Shown piece after piece: positions 25,150 through 35,777 of a stretch of DNA of 64,000 nt (the first letter of the stretch is position 1; every line of letters starts with the position of its first letter). Source of the stretch: Punctularia strigosozonata HHB-11173 SS5 (Eukaryota > Basidiomycota > Agaricomycetes > Corticiales > Punctulariaceae); NCBI RefSeq assembly GCF_000264995.1, contig NW_006767446.1, forward strand, positions 225,555 to 289,554. The letters run 5' to 3'. The notes beneath the pieces were generated by a model. That model did no database searches, was not told the DNA's origin, and saw only the letters and a list, made by a program, of their open reading frames with translations. Both the position numbers and the translations under genes were made by a program.

Positions 25150-25370
25150 TCAAGAGTTCGCTCTGTGCGTACAGACTCGAGTGCGGAAGCAAGGGCAGAC
25201 GTGGCAGCGAGCAGGTCGTCTGAGGTGTCTCCGGCGACGATGCCTGTCACTCCATGATCGATTGTAACCGCGGCGGACATGGTAACATCTGCATGCCCTG
25301 ATCGGGTACCCACCTATTGTTTCCCGGCCTGACACTGCGAGGGTTCACAGTTGAGGATCTGCTGGTGCGA
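25150..25370 (-). pseudogene. Decayed C-terminal fragment of the putative TIM-barrel glycoside hydrolase
   Basis: On the minus strand the reading AAVTIDHGVTGIVAGDT and DDLLAATSALASALE matches the intact-looking stretch AALAINHGETGVVVWDQ and NDLLAATSALAAALE in the copy at 29.9-31.8 kb. Nucleotide similarity continues to about 25370, with a deletion inside. Both ends stop abruptly. This is a third, short relic of the family, placed directly after GH79 copy 2. Confidence 0.65.
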
Positions 25371-26546
25371 ACATATGTCGTACGGTGATTGCGCTTCTCG
25401 TGAGATATGGGGTGAGCCTTGAGGTGGTACTCCTTCCACACCAGGCGTATTGATGTGCCAGCTGATACCCCAGGTTGCAACGTTATTGCCGGCATCGTCG
25501 GCATCGGCCGTGCTGTGATGTCACAAACGCGTTACCTCACGCGTTGTTGAAGATTTTGCCCGTTCCCTGCTTATTCCTTCAGAGTGAAGCCATCCTGCTC
25601 TCCAAGAAACCCACAAGACGACATGTCCAATATTGCCTCTTTCCATCCGCTGAATCACTTGGAGACCACTCCGCTACTGACATTCCAGATAACTTGACGC
25701 AGTACTCACAACACTGTATCCTCGCGGACAACCTACAAATAATATGATGCCAGAGGCACATCTGGACGTTAGTATCTTCTTAACTCCGGCCGGAACTTGA
25801 CTTGCTCGCCTGTCTGATGAGTCCCAATATGGCATTGACATTGTCGGATAAGCAGTGGGCCAAGAGAAACAGATCCCCTTTCTCCCGGATTTCCCCCGGC
25901 GATCGACATCAAGAGATTGATTGTTCTCGGTGACTAGGTGAGCGAATCCAGCGGAAACTACAAACACGCGCTCGCGTTATCATGGCGATCAAGTTGTCCA
26001 GAACGATATGTATTCCAGTATTGGTTCAGAATATACAATGGTAACCAATCAAAAGGTGAGTCCATGGTGCGTGTGTTCTTGGGATGTTGTTACGAGGAAT
26101 GCTTCTCTGCTTCCGCCCATTGATCAGATTAAGAGCATCGCCCTGTATAGGTAGGCGGAACAACCGGTTACCTGGTAAGTCTGGGCTCTCGAACGGCCCT
26201 ATCGTGTTACCCACTTCCCGGCTCTGGCTTACTCGTTGAGGAGCTGATGGGTTTGGATAACAATCGGTTTCGGGAGCACAGGAGAGGCGTGTTGTTCGAC
26301 GCATCCATTTCGGGGTGTCCAGATACAAGGGGGCCCATTTTGGGGCATATTATACGTCGGTCGCGGTCGATAATCATGACTCCCCGTGGACTCCCTATGT
26401 TCTTGCTGTGTAGCATTCGCGGTGTAGCGTTCATCACGTGGTGTGCTGAGCTCCGTTTAAAGTCTGCCAGTAGTGAGACCGCGACACCCTCGGTGTTCAC
26501 CCGAATCCCGAACAATCCCGATTCGATCTGCCGCAGACCCTATCCT
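25371..26546. other. Intergenic before the FunK1 kinase
   Basis: 1.18 kb without a recognisable gene. A frame open from 26247 runs into the kinase coding sequence, but its first 100 residues do not look like the family and the ATG at 26547 is the better start. Confidence 0.4.
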
Positions 26547-29504
26547 ATGGTTTCATCATACAAAGCCGCCGAGGGGGGTTTCGCCGCCAAGACCCGCCAG
26601 TATATCACTCCAAACAACACCACCACCTCCCAGACTTACCATAGGGCTGGCATCACATCTGCCCGTGAAATGACTACCAAGGTTCTCGCCGAGGTGGGAG
26701 GTCGTGCCTGCACCATTGACACTCTTGATTTCCTTGAAGACATTCTCGGCTCAAACGATGATGAGGTCGACTTAGCTTCGGAGGTCTATAAGAGGTTGAA
26801 GGACGCCGGACACTACGACACGAACATCAAGCTCTGGAAAGACTTTCCACTGGAGATCTCGCAGGAGCAGGAGCTTTACGCGCCTTTCGTCAATGCCGCC
26901 ACTGCGATAGGCGATACACTTCGAACCCTAGGTCACGAACCGCGTACGAGTGTGCTGTGGACGGATGGCGCGGATATATCTCCTATATCCCCCAACCTAG
27001 CGGCCCCCAAGCTCCGCCCTGACATCCTAGCCACAATCGGACAGCGAAACCTGGACCAGGAGCAACAAGTACGTCCATCCCGTCATATTCGTTATTATTT
27101 CGTTCTGATCCATGATACTTAGGTAACCCCTCACTGGACTCGTGTTCACTCCCCGATAGAAGTGAAGAAGAAATCCGACGACGATACTGTGGCGCCTGCC
27201 ATCGCACAGCTCGGGAACTATATGCGCATGGTTCTCTCCGAACAAGTTAACCGTCGCTTCGTTCTTGGTCTGCTTTTCTGCGGGACGGAGCTTTCGGCGT
27301 GGATGTGCGACAGGTCCGGTTTGGTGGGAATGCAGCATGCGTTCGACATACACGAGGCGAGTCCCTTTCCATTGCGTTAGACTGCCTCCTCATGCGTATC
27401 TATGCAGTCTCCGCTCTTGTTTATTCGGACCATCATGGCTTTCTATCGAATGGATGCCTTGCGTAGTGGCTGGGACACCGATATGAAGCTGTTGCGAACG
27501 CGGAACAACCAGCTCGAAGCTGTTTGTACCTCGGATCCGACCGTCCTTCCAGCCGACTTTGGCGGCGACATCTACGATACGAAGTGGCGAATCACCGTTC
27601 GATCGCAGGGGGGTGAAGTGGAGGTGTTTGAAACGGTGAAGGCCCTTAGCCTCGCGCGCTCGGCAGCTATGTTCGGCAGCGGGAGTACGGTTTGGGACGT
27701 CTACAATATCAAGGATACGGAAAAGGTAAGGTGCCATTCCTTCCGTTTACCTGTTGCTGACTGCCATCGGGAATTAGTTATATGCGCTGAAGCGGCTGTG
27801 GCGCGATGACAAAGCCGGCTTCGAAGCTGACATGGTTCCAGGCGGCCTCGGCAATTCTCCTGTCGTACAGATTTTATGGTCCCGGGATGCTTATCTGGAT
27901 GGTGGCATCCGTGACGAGACTCTCGGCGCGATTCGAGGACACACAACGGTCCAGGACGCCGCCACGAAAATAGGAGAACAGCCCAAGCGGGGCAAGAGGA
28001 AGCGGAGCGACGCGAACTCCGCTGATCAACGCGTTCACACCGCAATCACAGACCATACCAACTTTCAAACCGTATCACCGTACAACCCATGCAACCGTAT
28101 CCGGACATACACCTTGATGTTGACACGGGGTACTGAACTCAAGCGGTTCAAGAGCGTACCTGTGCTGCTGAACGCCATGCGGGACGCCATCCAAGGTATG
28201 ACAGACATCACTATGTGCTTAGCCTTATGGCTGCTAATATGATTCGTAGGCCACAAAGACCTGTGGTTCCGTGGCGTTCTGCACAGGGACATCAGCCCCG
28301 GCAACATTCTGATCACATCGCAGGACGAGGCGGGCAGAGCGGGTTGTTTGATTGATCTTGATCATGGGAAGAAGTACGAGGACGACATGATCTCGGCCCC
28401 CACTCTACGGGGCGCAATCTCTCAGAGGGCGGCCCTGCTCGTTGAAGATATGAAAAACGATTTTAACATTGATTTCAAGGAGACGGACGCCATGAAACTA
28501 TTAACTCGCTTTGGGCCCGGCGATGCATATTGTTTCCTGAAAGCGGCGGCTCAATTTTGGCCGACGGTGGTATGTATCCAATCTGACTGAACGATCGTCA
28601 TATAGAGGCTGACGCTGGAGACGCAGATTCCAGACTTTATCATACCTGAGCTCGAGCCAGACGTGAGTACAGGATGCACTGAGACGCATAGCACCATTGA
28701 AACTCTACACTCTGACAGGCGCGCTGGCCCGACGTGAATGCCGATACGGAAGAAGGATTTGTACGCACGGTATGGTGAATCCTGGCAGTTAACGTTGATG
28801 ATTCCAAACATTCTTTTCAGGGAACCAAGGCATTTATGAGTGCTGAATTATTGCTTCAAGGGCGGCCGTATCAAAACGTCGGTCTACGTGCTGCTGGGCC
28901 CGTCAAGCAAGATGTCATACACGACATCGAGTCCTTTTTCTGGGTTCTTATCTATATGTGCCTCGTGCGCCGTGATGATGGTCACTTGCGCGACGAACTG
29001 CGGTCGGACCCCCCCCAAGGCGATGCGTATGCGAAGACTCTGCATAACATCGTCTACTGCCTGTTCGACACATCGGATGACGAGACACTACGCTCCAACA
29101 AGTCCGAACTGTTTGAGAACCCTGCAGACATGGAAGACTACATTATTCGCTACTTTGACCCGAGCATGGAATGCTTGAAACCGTTCGTGCGGAAATGGTG
29201 GAAGCTACTTGTCTTCTCGTATCGGACCTACAACCCTTGGACGCCCGGCGTCATACACTCGCAGGTTCTCCGACTTTTCAATGAAGAGATTGTGGCCTTC
29301 GGCAAACCGGTGACGCGTGCCGTGGCTGGCGCTCCTGAACCATTCCACCCGAGCCCGGAGCGCCCGAAAGCAAAGCCCGCAAAGCCCGAATCACCAACGT
29401 ACCCTGTTGGAACAGGGTTCAGACTGGATCCTGCGGCCTATGCGAAAAGCAGCTCCGAGTCTGAAAGTCCTGCGCACAAGAAGGCGAAGTCGGATAATAA
29501 TTAG
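26547..29504 (+). CDS. FunK1-family fungal protein kinase, full length
   Basis: Eight exons (26547-27068, 27123-27356, 27408-27725, 27778-28195, 28250-28569, 28627-28662, 28719-28769, 28821-29504) give 860 residues. FunK1 kinases are expanded in mushroom genomes and their substrates are mostly unknown. The catalytic loop is VLHRDISPGNIL (H509-R510-D511, N516) and the metal-binding segment is LIDLDHGK (D533) in place of DFG. Upstream, SPLLFIRTIMAFYR and GWDTDMKL are typical of the family. VIHDIESFFWVL and the WWKLLVFSYRTY segment mark the C-lobe. The tail is Ser/Lys-rich and may hold a nuclear signal (HKKAKSDNN). Intron 2 (27357-27407) has a GC donor, GAG|GCGAGT; splicing there keeps the family sequence DIHE/SPLLF in frame. 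A truncated duplicate follows at 31.8 kb. Confidence 0.88.
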
Positions 29505-29930
29505 TTGCTGGTAGGCACGCGCAATGATCGCATTGAACTGACGATCTATCGTTTCTGGTCTACATCCGAGGTTGCCGCCGACGCTATGATGGATTCCGCT
29601 CCGCGCTTCCCTCTCGTAGTGCTGTGCTCGTACGCTATCGCAATGCTATCATCCTAGGCCAGATTTGAGCGGATGTCGACGACGCCGGTTTGCTCTGTGG
29701 TACCACTGGATCCCCCGACATCCCCGTGTTATCTACAATCATGCTTTCTTGGATTTGTGTTCATAGATTGTTGTCGATGTTTTTGTACTTTTCACGAAGC
29801 TATTGACGATCACGACGATATAACCGAACGCTCGAGTTGCTTGGCATTGAATAGCGCCGAAGGCAACCACGGTCTTCACGCTCTTCATTCTTGCACGTTC
29901 CTTTCTTGTCGAAGCGCGTAAGTGGCGTGT
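29505..29930. other. Intergenic between FunK1 and hydrolase copy A
   Basis: 426 bases, non-coding, similar to the matching stretch after the truncated kinase (about 33640-34110). It is the shared convergent 3' region of the duplicated block. Confidence 0.5.
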
Positions 29931-30016
29931 TTATTTAAGATCGATAGAGCAGCACATCGTTTTGTTCTCGCACATAAGACACCACCGACCGAGTACGAAC
30001 GCACCGGTCCCTACAC

Positions 30017-30058
30017 GGTGTTCTCCCCCAGGTGTTCTCCCCCAGGTGTTCTCCCCCA
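30017..30058. repeat. 14-base unit repeated three times inside hydrolase copy A
   Basis: GGTGTTCTCCCCCA occurs three times head to tail. Copy B has a single related site at the same place. Because 14 is not a multiple of three and two extra units were added, the frame at the C-terminus is changed. A replication-slippage product. Confidence 0.9.
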
Positions 30059-31688
30059 CGATCTTGGCCCTGGTATCCAACACCTGGTTCAACCCAGCCC
30101 TCGCCTCCGCACGGAGCGCCGCTGGGATAGGCGCTGCCTTCGCCTCGTAGTTGAGGTTCGTGGCGAGGAGCAACGCTCGTGAGCCGACCGTCCACGTCGC
30201 GACGTCGACGTGAACCGTGGCGCTCTGCGCGTACTCTGCATCGGGACTGAGGATGAACGCCTTGGCAGGCTCGAGCGCGGCGGCAAGCGCGGACGTGGCG
30301 GCGAGTAGGTCGTTCGGCGCGGGCTGATCCCACACGACGACGCCCGTCTCGCCGTGGTTGATCGCGAGCGCGGCGGACACCGTGACGGCATACTCCGCTC
30401 CGGTCGGGTACCGCTTCCAGTACGTGTCGTTTCCGAAGGCTTGGGGCACAGTCCAGACGGTTGGGAAAGTTCGCAGCCGAGGATCTACTGGCGGGAGTGG
30501 AAAGAGTCTATCCGGTCGGAGACGTCTTCGAAAACACCCTTGCAGTTGTCGCCCTCGCAGTCGCCGTTCTGAAGTTATTGACGTGTCACAAGCAGCGATA
30601 GAGGGAAGGGATTGAGAGACGTACGTCTGGGGTGCAGACCGTGCCCCATTGCGAGCTGAATGTGTCATAGTTCCCGATCATGTACACATCCTGCATCACG
30701 ATGTCTGCGCCGGCAGAGTACTCCGTGAAGTAGTAGTCCTGGCAGTTGAGCACGAGGCTGACGGGGTGGTAGCCCGAATCGAGGCCGTAGATCGTGTCGT
30801 ACGCGAGCTGGGTCGCGTTCTGCGGATCCTCCCACCCGTCGGGCTCGTCCCCGGTGTACCACAGTAAGAGATTCGGCCGGTTTTTGATCCGGTTCACCTC
30901 CTCCGTGACGCCAGTGAGGTTCGTGTACGTCCAGCGCATGTCGTACATGAGGTAGAGACCGAGCTCCTGCATGCGCGTGACGACGACGTCGAGCGCGGTG
31001 AGGTTGTCGAACGTCGGGATGGGGTGTACGACGGTGTAACCCGCGGCTTTGATATCGTCGAGCGCGGTGAGGTTGTCTGCAAGGAAACCGCCGAAGGAGG
31101 TGTAGAACCCGATCGGGAAGACGGGGGCGCAAGGCCCGTCCGCGCCCGTCGCGGGTTTAGCGAGCAGCCCGCCCGTGCGCATGTCCAGCTTCGTGACGCT
31201 GCCATTGGTGTTGTCCGGGAGAAAGGGGACCTTGGCGGACGCCTTGAAGGATTGTTTGCCGAGAGTTGCGCTGCAGGTGACGTCCAGCGGGGTGGTGCTG
31301 GCTTTCAATCCGGACAGCGAGAAGAGAATTTCGAAACTTGGACGCGTTGAGGGGCACCGAGGCACGCGCGGGGGTGCCGTGACCGGCGAGGGTGACGCCC
31401 AGCTATTGGGTGGACCAGGAGGGCGTTCGGCACAGCATTGGCGATGTGGGAGAAGGTGATTGACGCATCGACGAGGATGGCGCCTTGGGTGCCGGCATGA
31501 ACGTCGGAGACGAGGTATGGTTTGATTGCGGGGCCGCAACACAGGGCGAGGAGAGGGCTGGAGCACGCGGCGGGGTGGGGACGTTGCGCCCGGAGGGACG
31601 ATGGGCTGCGTCGCCATGTAGTTCTTGTCGTGCACGAAGCTCGATGGAGAGTGCACATACCATTGCGACTGTGCAGAGGCTAGCACGA

Positions 31689-31755
31689 CGAACGTGGCGA
31701 GGAATACGCTCGTCCTTGGAAATTCCAAGGACGAGCGTATTCCTCGCCACGTTCG
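31689..31755. repeat. Perfect 67-base palindrome at the duplication junction
   Basis: Two 33-base arms (31689-31721 and 31723-31755) are exact reverse complements around a single A at 31722. The left arm belongs to the 5' end of hydrolase copy A (it encodes the signal peptide start, TSVFLATF, on the minus strand). The right arm is an inverted copy of the same bases. Similarity stops at once outside the arms. The centre falls where the hydrolase start codon would be expected. Confidence 0.95.
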
Positions 31756-31841
31756 ATCATCTTGGCTGCCTGAGGACGTCGCCAGAACCACACCGACGCA
31801 TTGTGGGGAGCCTCACCGTCACTCCTTCCCGTCTTCTGTGC

Positions 31842-33639
31842 CGTTGCTGACTGTCTATAGGCTCAGATGTATGCCCTGAAGCGGATGTGGCGCGATGAAT
31901 CGCTCGACCTGGAGGCTGACCTGAGGTCTAGTAATCTACCTGATGGGTCTCCCGTTCTACATATTGAGGGGTCCAGAGATGCTTATCCTCGTGACGAGAC
32001 TCTCAACGTGATCCGGCGAGGCATCACGGCGAAACCAAAGGATTCGGAACCGGGACAGGACGACAATCGGAAGAAAAAGAAGAAGCTTGCAAACGACGTG
32101 AATGTGGACGACCAAAACGTGTCCATATTTCCGTGGTGAGCAGTCGCAATTTTCCCGTTTCGAGGTCTTTCACGCCGCAGAATCGGATCAGGACGTACAC
32201 CCTTATGACGACGCGTGGTCTTGTCCTTAAATGTTTCAATAATGCCCCTCTTCTCGTGAGCGCCATGCGCGATGCCATCGAAGGTGCGTTCCGCTTTGTA
32301 CAAAGCCAAATCTGGTCTGAGCTTACTGTCATTTGCAGGGCATAGAGACCTGTGGTTCCGTGGCGTCCTGCATAGGGATATCAGCCCAGGAAATATCATC
32401 ATTACACCCGTTAAGTCGGGGTGCCTGGTCGATCTTGATCACGGGAAGGGATTCAAGAAAATGATTGACTGTCCTGCCCCGCGGAATGATATCACACAAA
32501 AGGTACCATTGCTAATTAAAGAACTCGAGGAGGTTGGCATCAGCATCACGGATGCTACCGCATCGAGAATGCTACTGTACCACCGGCCTCTCCAAGCGCA
32601 GTATATCTTAGAGAAAGCCGCGGAGCTTTGGCCAGAGGAGGCATGTATCTAGCCCCATTGAGACGTGTGAGAACGAGAGCTAAACCTATATACAGATACC
32701 CGACTACATCACCACCGTGCCTGGTCCCGAACATGTGAGTACAGAATTTGCAGAAGAGCACATCAGCATTGAGACTCTGACAGAGCTCCTGGCCTGATAC
32801 GGACGATGGATCGGAAGATTGTCTTATGCGCACGGTAATGCATAAACCAGCGATCAGGCATTTTTTTAGCTCACACATTCACGAAGGGTACAAAGTCGGT
32901 CATGAGCGGGGAACTTATCTCTCCTGCCAGAGCACCATACCACCCCGGCTTCAATCGTTACGTCGTCGTACAGGGTGTCATCCATGACATCGAATCTTTC
33001 TTTTGGGTTCTCGTTTACCTCTGCCTCACACGCACAGGTAAAGGTCAATGGCGCGACGAACTGCTCAAGGATCCGCCCGAGGACGACGTCGCGAAAAAGA
33101 TTCTGCATAACATCGTTTACTGTTTATACGACTCGTCGGAGGAGGCAGTGTTGAAGGACAACAAAGCTGCCCTGTTTCTGATGCCTGACCACATGGAGAA
33201 CCACATCGTTAAAGCCTTCCATCCCGACCTGATATGCTTGCAACCGCTCGTGCTGAGTTGGTGGAAATTGCTCGTTTTCTCGTACAGGACGTACAATGAT
33301 CTTACACCGGGAGTTATACACGCGCAAGTTCTCAAACTTTTCGACGAGGAATTGAAAGGTATCAAACAGCAATTCGAGGCGCAAACGCTTGATGCGGCTC
33401 GCTCTAGCGCAGAAAGCCAGCCGGCATCCGCATCCGAGGGGCGCGTCGGCGATGGCTCGCGAACGACGGCTCCAGAATTCAACATCAGCCCCCCCAGGCC
33501 GAAGGCAAGACGCACATCGCGGCGGTATAACGGGGATCCTCCACCGGATCCGTTCGACGTGGTGTCTGACCCCAATACACGATCCAATACCGGCTCTCAC
33601 ACCCCTGCGCCCAAGAGGGCGAGATTGGAGGACAATTAA
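31842..33639 (+). pseudogene. FunK1 kinase, 5'-truncated duplicate
   Basis: Begins inside the intron before exon 4 of the full-length kinase, so about 358 N-terminal residues are absent. From 31867 the reading YALKRMWRDES matches YALKRLWRDDK of the parent. A one-base frame change near 32124 separates this from NRIRTYTLMTTRG. The catalytic loop VLHRDISPGNII and LVDLDHGK are intact, as are the C-lobe and a longer disordered tail ending in PKRARLEDN. Introns match the parent: 32285-32339, 32641-32695 (with a GC donor, GAG|GCATGT), one after PGPEH, and one before GTKSVMSGEL. It has no own promoter and lacks the N-lobe, so it is not expected to make an active kinase. Confidence 0.8.
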
Positions 33640-34119
33640 ATTCTGGTAGGGGCTCACCGTCGACCATCGCTGGTTTAACTGACAGATCGTAATCTGCAGC
33701 ACCTTTTCGTGTTTGTCTCGTACAGCGCTATTTACGAGTCTACCCCAATGCATCGCTCTCATCAAGCTTCGCTTATACGCTGTCGCAATGCTGTCCTACG
33801 GCCGAGATTCAGAGGACATCGATGACGCCGGTTTACTCTGTACCCTCCGACGTCCCTCTTGTTATCCACAACCGCACTTTCTTGGATTTTTTTGATCCTG
33901 TTGCCCTTACGAAATGTTATCGATGTTTGTATATCTATCACGAATTTATGACTATCATGACCATATGATGAAACATCCATGTCGCTTGTCATCTCCTAGT
34001 GGAAAGCAACCGCTCTTCGTGCACTTCATTATTTGCTTCGTTCAAGAAGGCGCGCAAGTCTTGCGCCCCTCACTCGGATTTGACGGACTACGCTACTTTC
34101 AATCCCGCCACGTAAGACA
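33640..34119. other. Intergenic between truncated FunK1 and hydrolase copy B
   Basis: 480 bases, non-coding, similar to 29505-29930. Nothing else seen. Confidence 0.45.
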
Positions 34120-35636
34120 CTACCGACCGAGTATGAACGCGCCAGTCCCTACGCTCTCGAGCACGATGTTCTCCCCCACGATCTTGGCCCCGGTATCCAA
34201 CACCTGCTTCAATCCAGCCCTCGCCGCCGCACGGAGCGCCGCCGGAATAGGCACCGTCTTCGCCTCGTAGTTGAGGTTCGTGACGAGGAGCAACGCTCGC
34301 GAGCCGACCGTCCACGACGCGACGTCGACGCGATCCGTGGGGCTCTGCGCGTACTCCGCCTCGGGACTGAGGATGAACGCCTTGGCGGGCTCGAGCGCGG
34401 CGGCAAGCGCGGACGCGGCAGCGAGCAGGTCGTCCGGCGCGGGCTGACCCCACGCGACGACGCCGTGGTTGATCGTGAGCGCGGCGGACACGGTGTACTC
34501 TGCTCCGGTCGGGTACCGCTTCCAGTACGTGTCGTTTCCGAAGGCTTGGGGTACCAGTCCAGACGGACTGAGAGAGTTCGCGGCCCAGGATCTGCTGGCG
34601 AGAGTCGAAGTCATCCAGTCGGAGATGTCTTCGAAGGCGCCCTTACAGTTATCGCACCCGCAGTCGCCGTACTGGAGTTATTGACGTGTCACAAGCAGCG
34701 ATGGAGGGAAGGGGTTGAGAGACGTACGTCTGGGGTGCAGACCGTGCCCCTTTGCGAGCTGAATGTGACATTGTTCCCAACATGTACATATCCTGCATCA
34801 CGATGTCTGCACCGGCAGAGTACTCCGTGAAGTAGGAGTCCTGGCAGCTGAGCACGAGGCTGACGGGGTGGCAGCCCGAGTCGAGGCCGTATATCGTGAC
34901 GTACGCGAGCTGCGTCGCGTTCAGCGGGTCCTCCCACCCATCGGACTCGTCCCCGGTGTACGGTTCGGTCTGTTCTTGATCCGGTTCACCCCATCCGTGA
35001 CGCCAGTGAGGTTCATGTACGTCCAGCGCATCCCGTACATGAGGTAGAGCCCGAGCTCCTGCATGCGCGTACGGCGTCGAGGGCGGTGAGATTGTCGAAT
35101 GTCGGGATGTGGTGTACGACGGTGTGCCCCTGCGGCTTTGATTTCGTCGAGGCGCGGTGAGGTTGTCTGCGAGGAAGCCGCCGAAGGAGGTGTAGAATCC
35201 GACAGGGAAGACGGGGGCGTAAGGCTCGTCCGCGCCCGTTGCGGGCTCGGCGAGCAGCCCGCCTATGCGCATGTCCAGCTTGGTGACGCTGCCATTGGTG
35301 TTGTCCGGGATAAAGGGGACCTTGGCGGATGCCATGAATGATTGCTTGTCGAGAGTCGCACTGCAGGTGACGTCCAGCGGGGTCGTGCTGGCCGGACAGC
35401 GAGAAGGGAATTTCGAACTTGGACGCGTCGAGCGGCACCGAGGCACGCGCGAGGGTGCCGTGACCGGCGAGGGTGATGTTTACGCCCAGCTATTGGGTGG
35501 ACCAGGAGGGCGTTCGGCACAGCATTGGCGATGTGGGAGAAGGTGATTGACGCATCGACGAGGATGGCGCCTTGGGTGCCGGCATGAGCGTCGGAGACGA
35601 GGTATGGTTTGATTGCGGGGCCGCAGCACAGGAGGA
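34120..35636 (-). pseudogene. Putative secreted TIM-barrel glycoside hydrolase, copy B, broken
   Basis: The second copy of the family in the tandem block, close to copy A at the DNA level. It keeps GFYTSFGGFLADN, the TIYGLDSG segment and CTPD followed after an intron by YGDCGCDNCKG, here with the cysteines that copy A has lost. The candidate catalytic segment reads TGDESDGWEDP instead of TGDEPDGWEDP. The frame is lost around 35140 (after ADNLTA), around 35080, around 34970 where a stretch is deleted, and near 34545-34610. The C-terminus ends at a normal stop (GAFILGR, 34120). The 5' end and signal peptide are missing; similarity with copy A stops near 35636. Confidence 0.7.
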
Positions 35637-35777
35637 TGCCATGGGGGCGAAAGTGATACTCCACGACTTCCCGCGTGTCTGACTCGCAAACACACAAGTA
35701 CATTCTATATTTGTTTGTAGATAGTGATGTAGCGTTGCGATATCACAGAGTAGCCGTTGATGCATGCATACGCTGGA

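Larger units (their letters stand above)
29931..31764 (-). pseudogene. Putative secreted TIM-barrel glycoside hydrolase, copy A, broken
   Basis: Strong protein-like segments on the minus strand: FLATFVVLASAQSQW (signal peptide), GFYTSFGGFLADN, YTVVHPIPTFDNLTALD, a candidate catalytic segment WYTGDEPDGWEDP, then CTPD, an intron ending near 30572, NGDCEGDNCKG, and a C-terminal domain with PQAFGNDTYWKRYP. I take this for a family of basidiomycete secreted hydrolases with a barrel fold; the GH number is not clear to me. The copy is broken: the apparent start codon is AGG at the palindrome, the frame changes twice in the first 150 codons, one TAG and a frame change lie near 30460-30500, and the normal stop near 29985 is lost. 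One of the N-terminal frame changes is shared with copy B and so may predate the duplication or be an unusual intron. Confidence 0.7.
27750..35636 (+). repeat. Tandem direct duplication of about 3.8 kb
   Basis: Unit 1 covers about 27750-31545 and unit 2 about 31841-35636, an offset of about 4090 bases. Each holds the 3' half of a FunK1 kinase, its 3' flank and a minus-strand hydrolase copy. The left edge of unit 2 starts inside the kinase intron that precedes exon 4 (shared text TTGCTGACTG). The right edge ends in the 5' part of the hydrolase, just after the shared GGTTTGATTGCGGGGCCGCA. The flanks between kinase and hydrolase are also similar, so this was one block. About 300 bases separate the units and hold the palindrome at 31689-31755. 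Confidence 0.8.

Noticed and set aside
27357-27407. FunK1 exon 2 ending at a frame break, gene broken
   Set aside because: A GC-AG intron restores the family sequence in phase, so the gene reads as whole.
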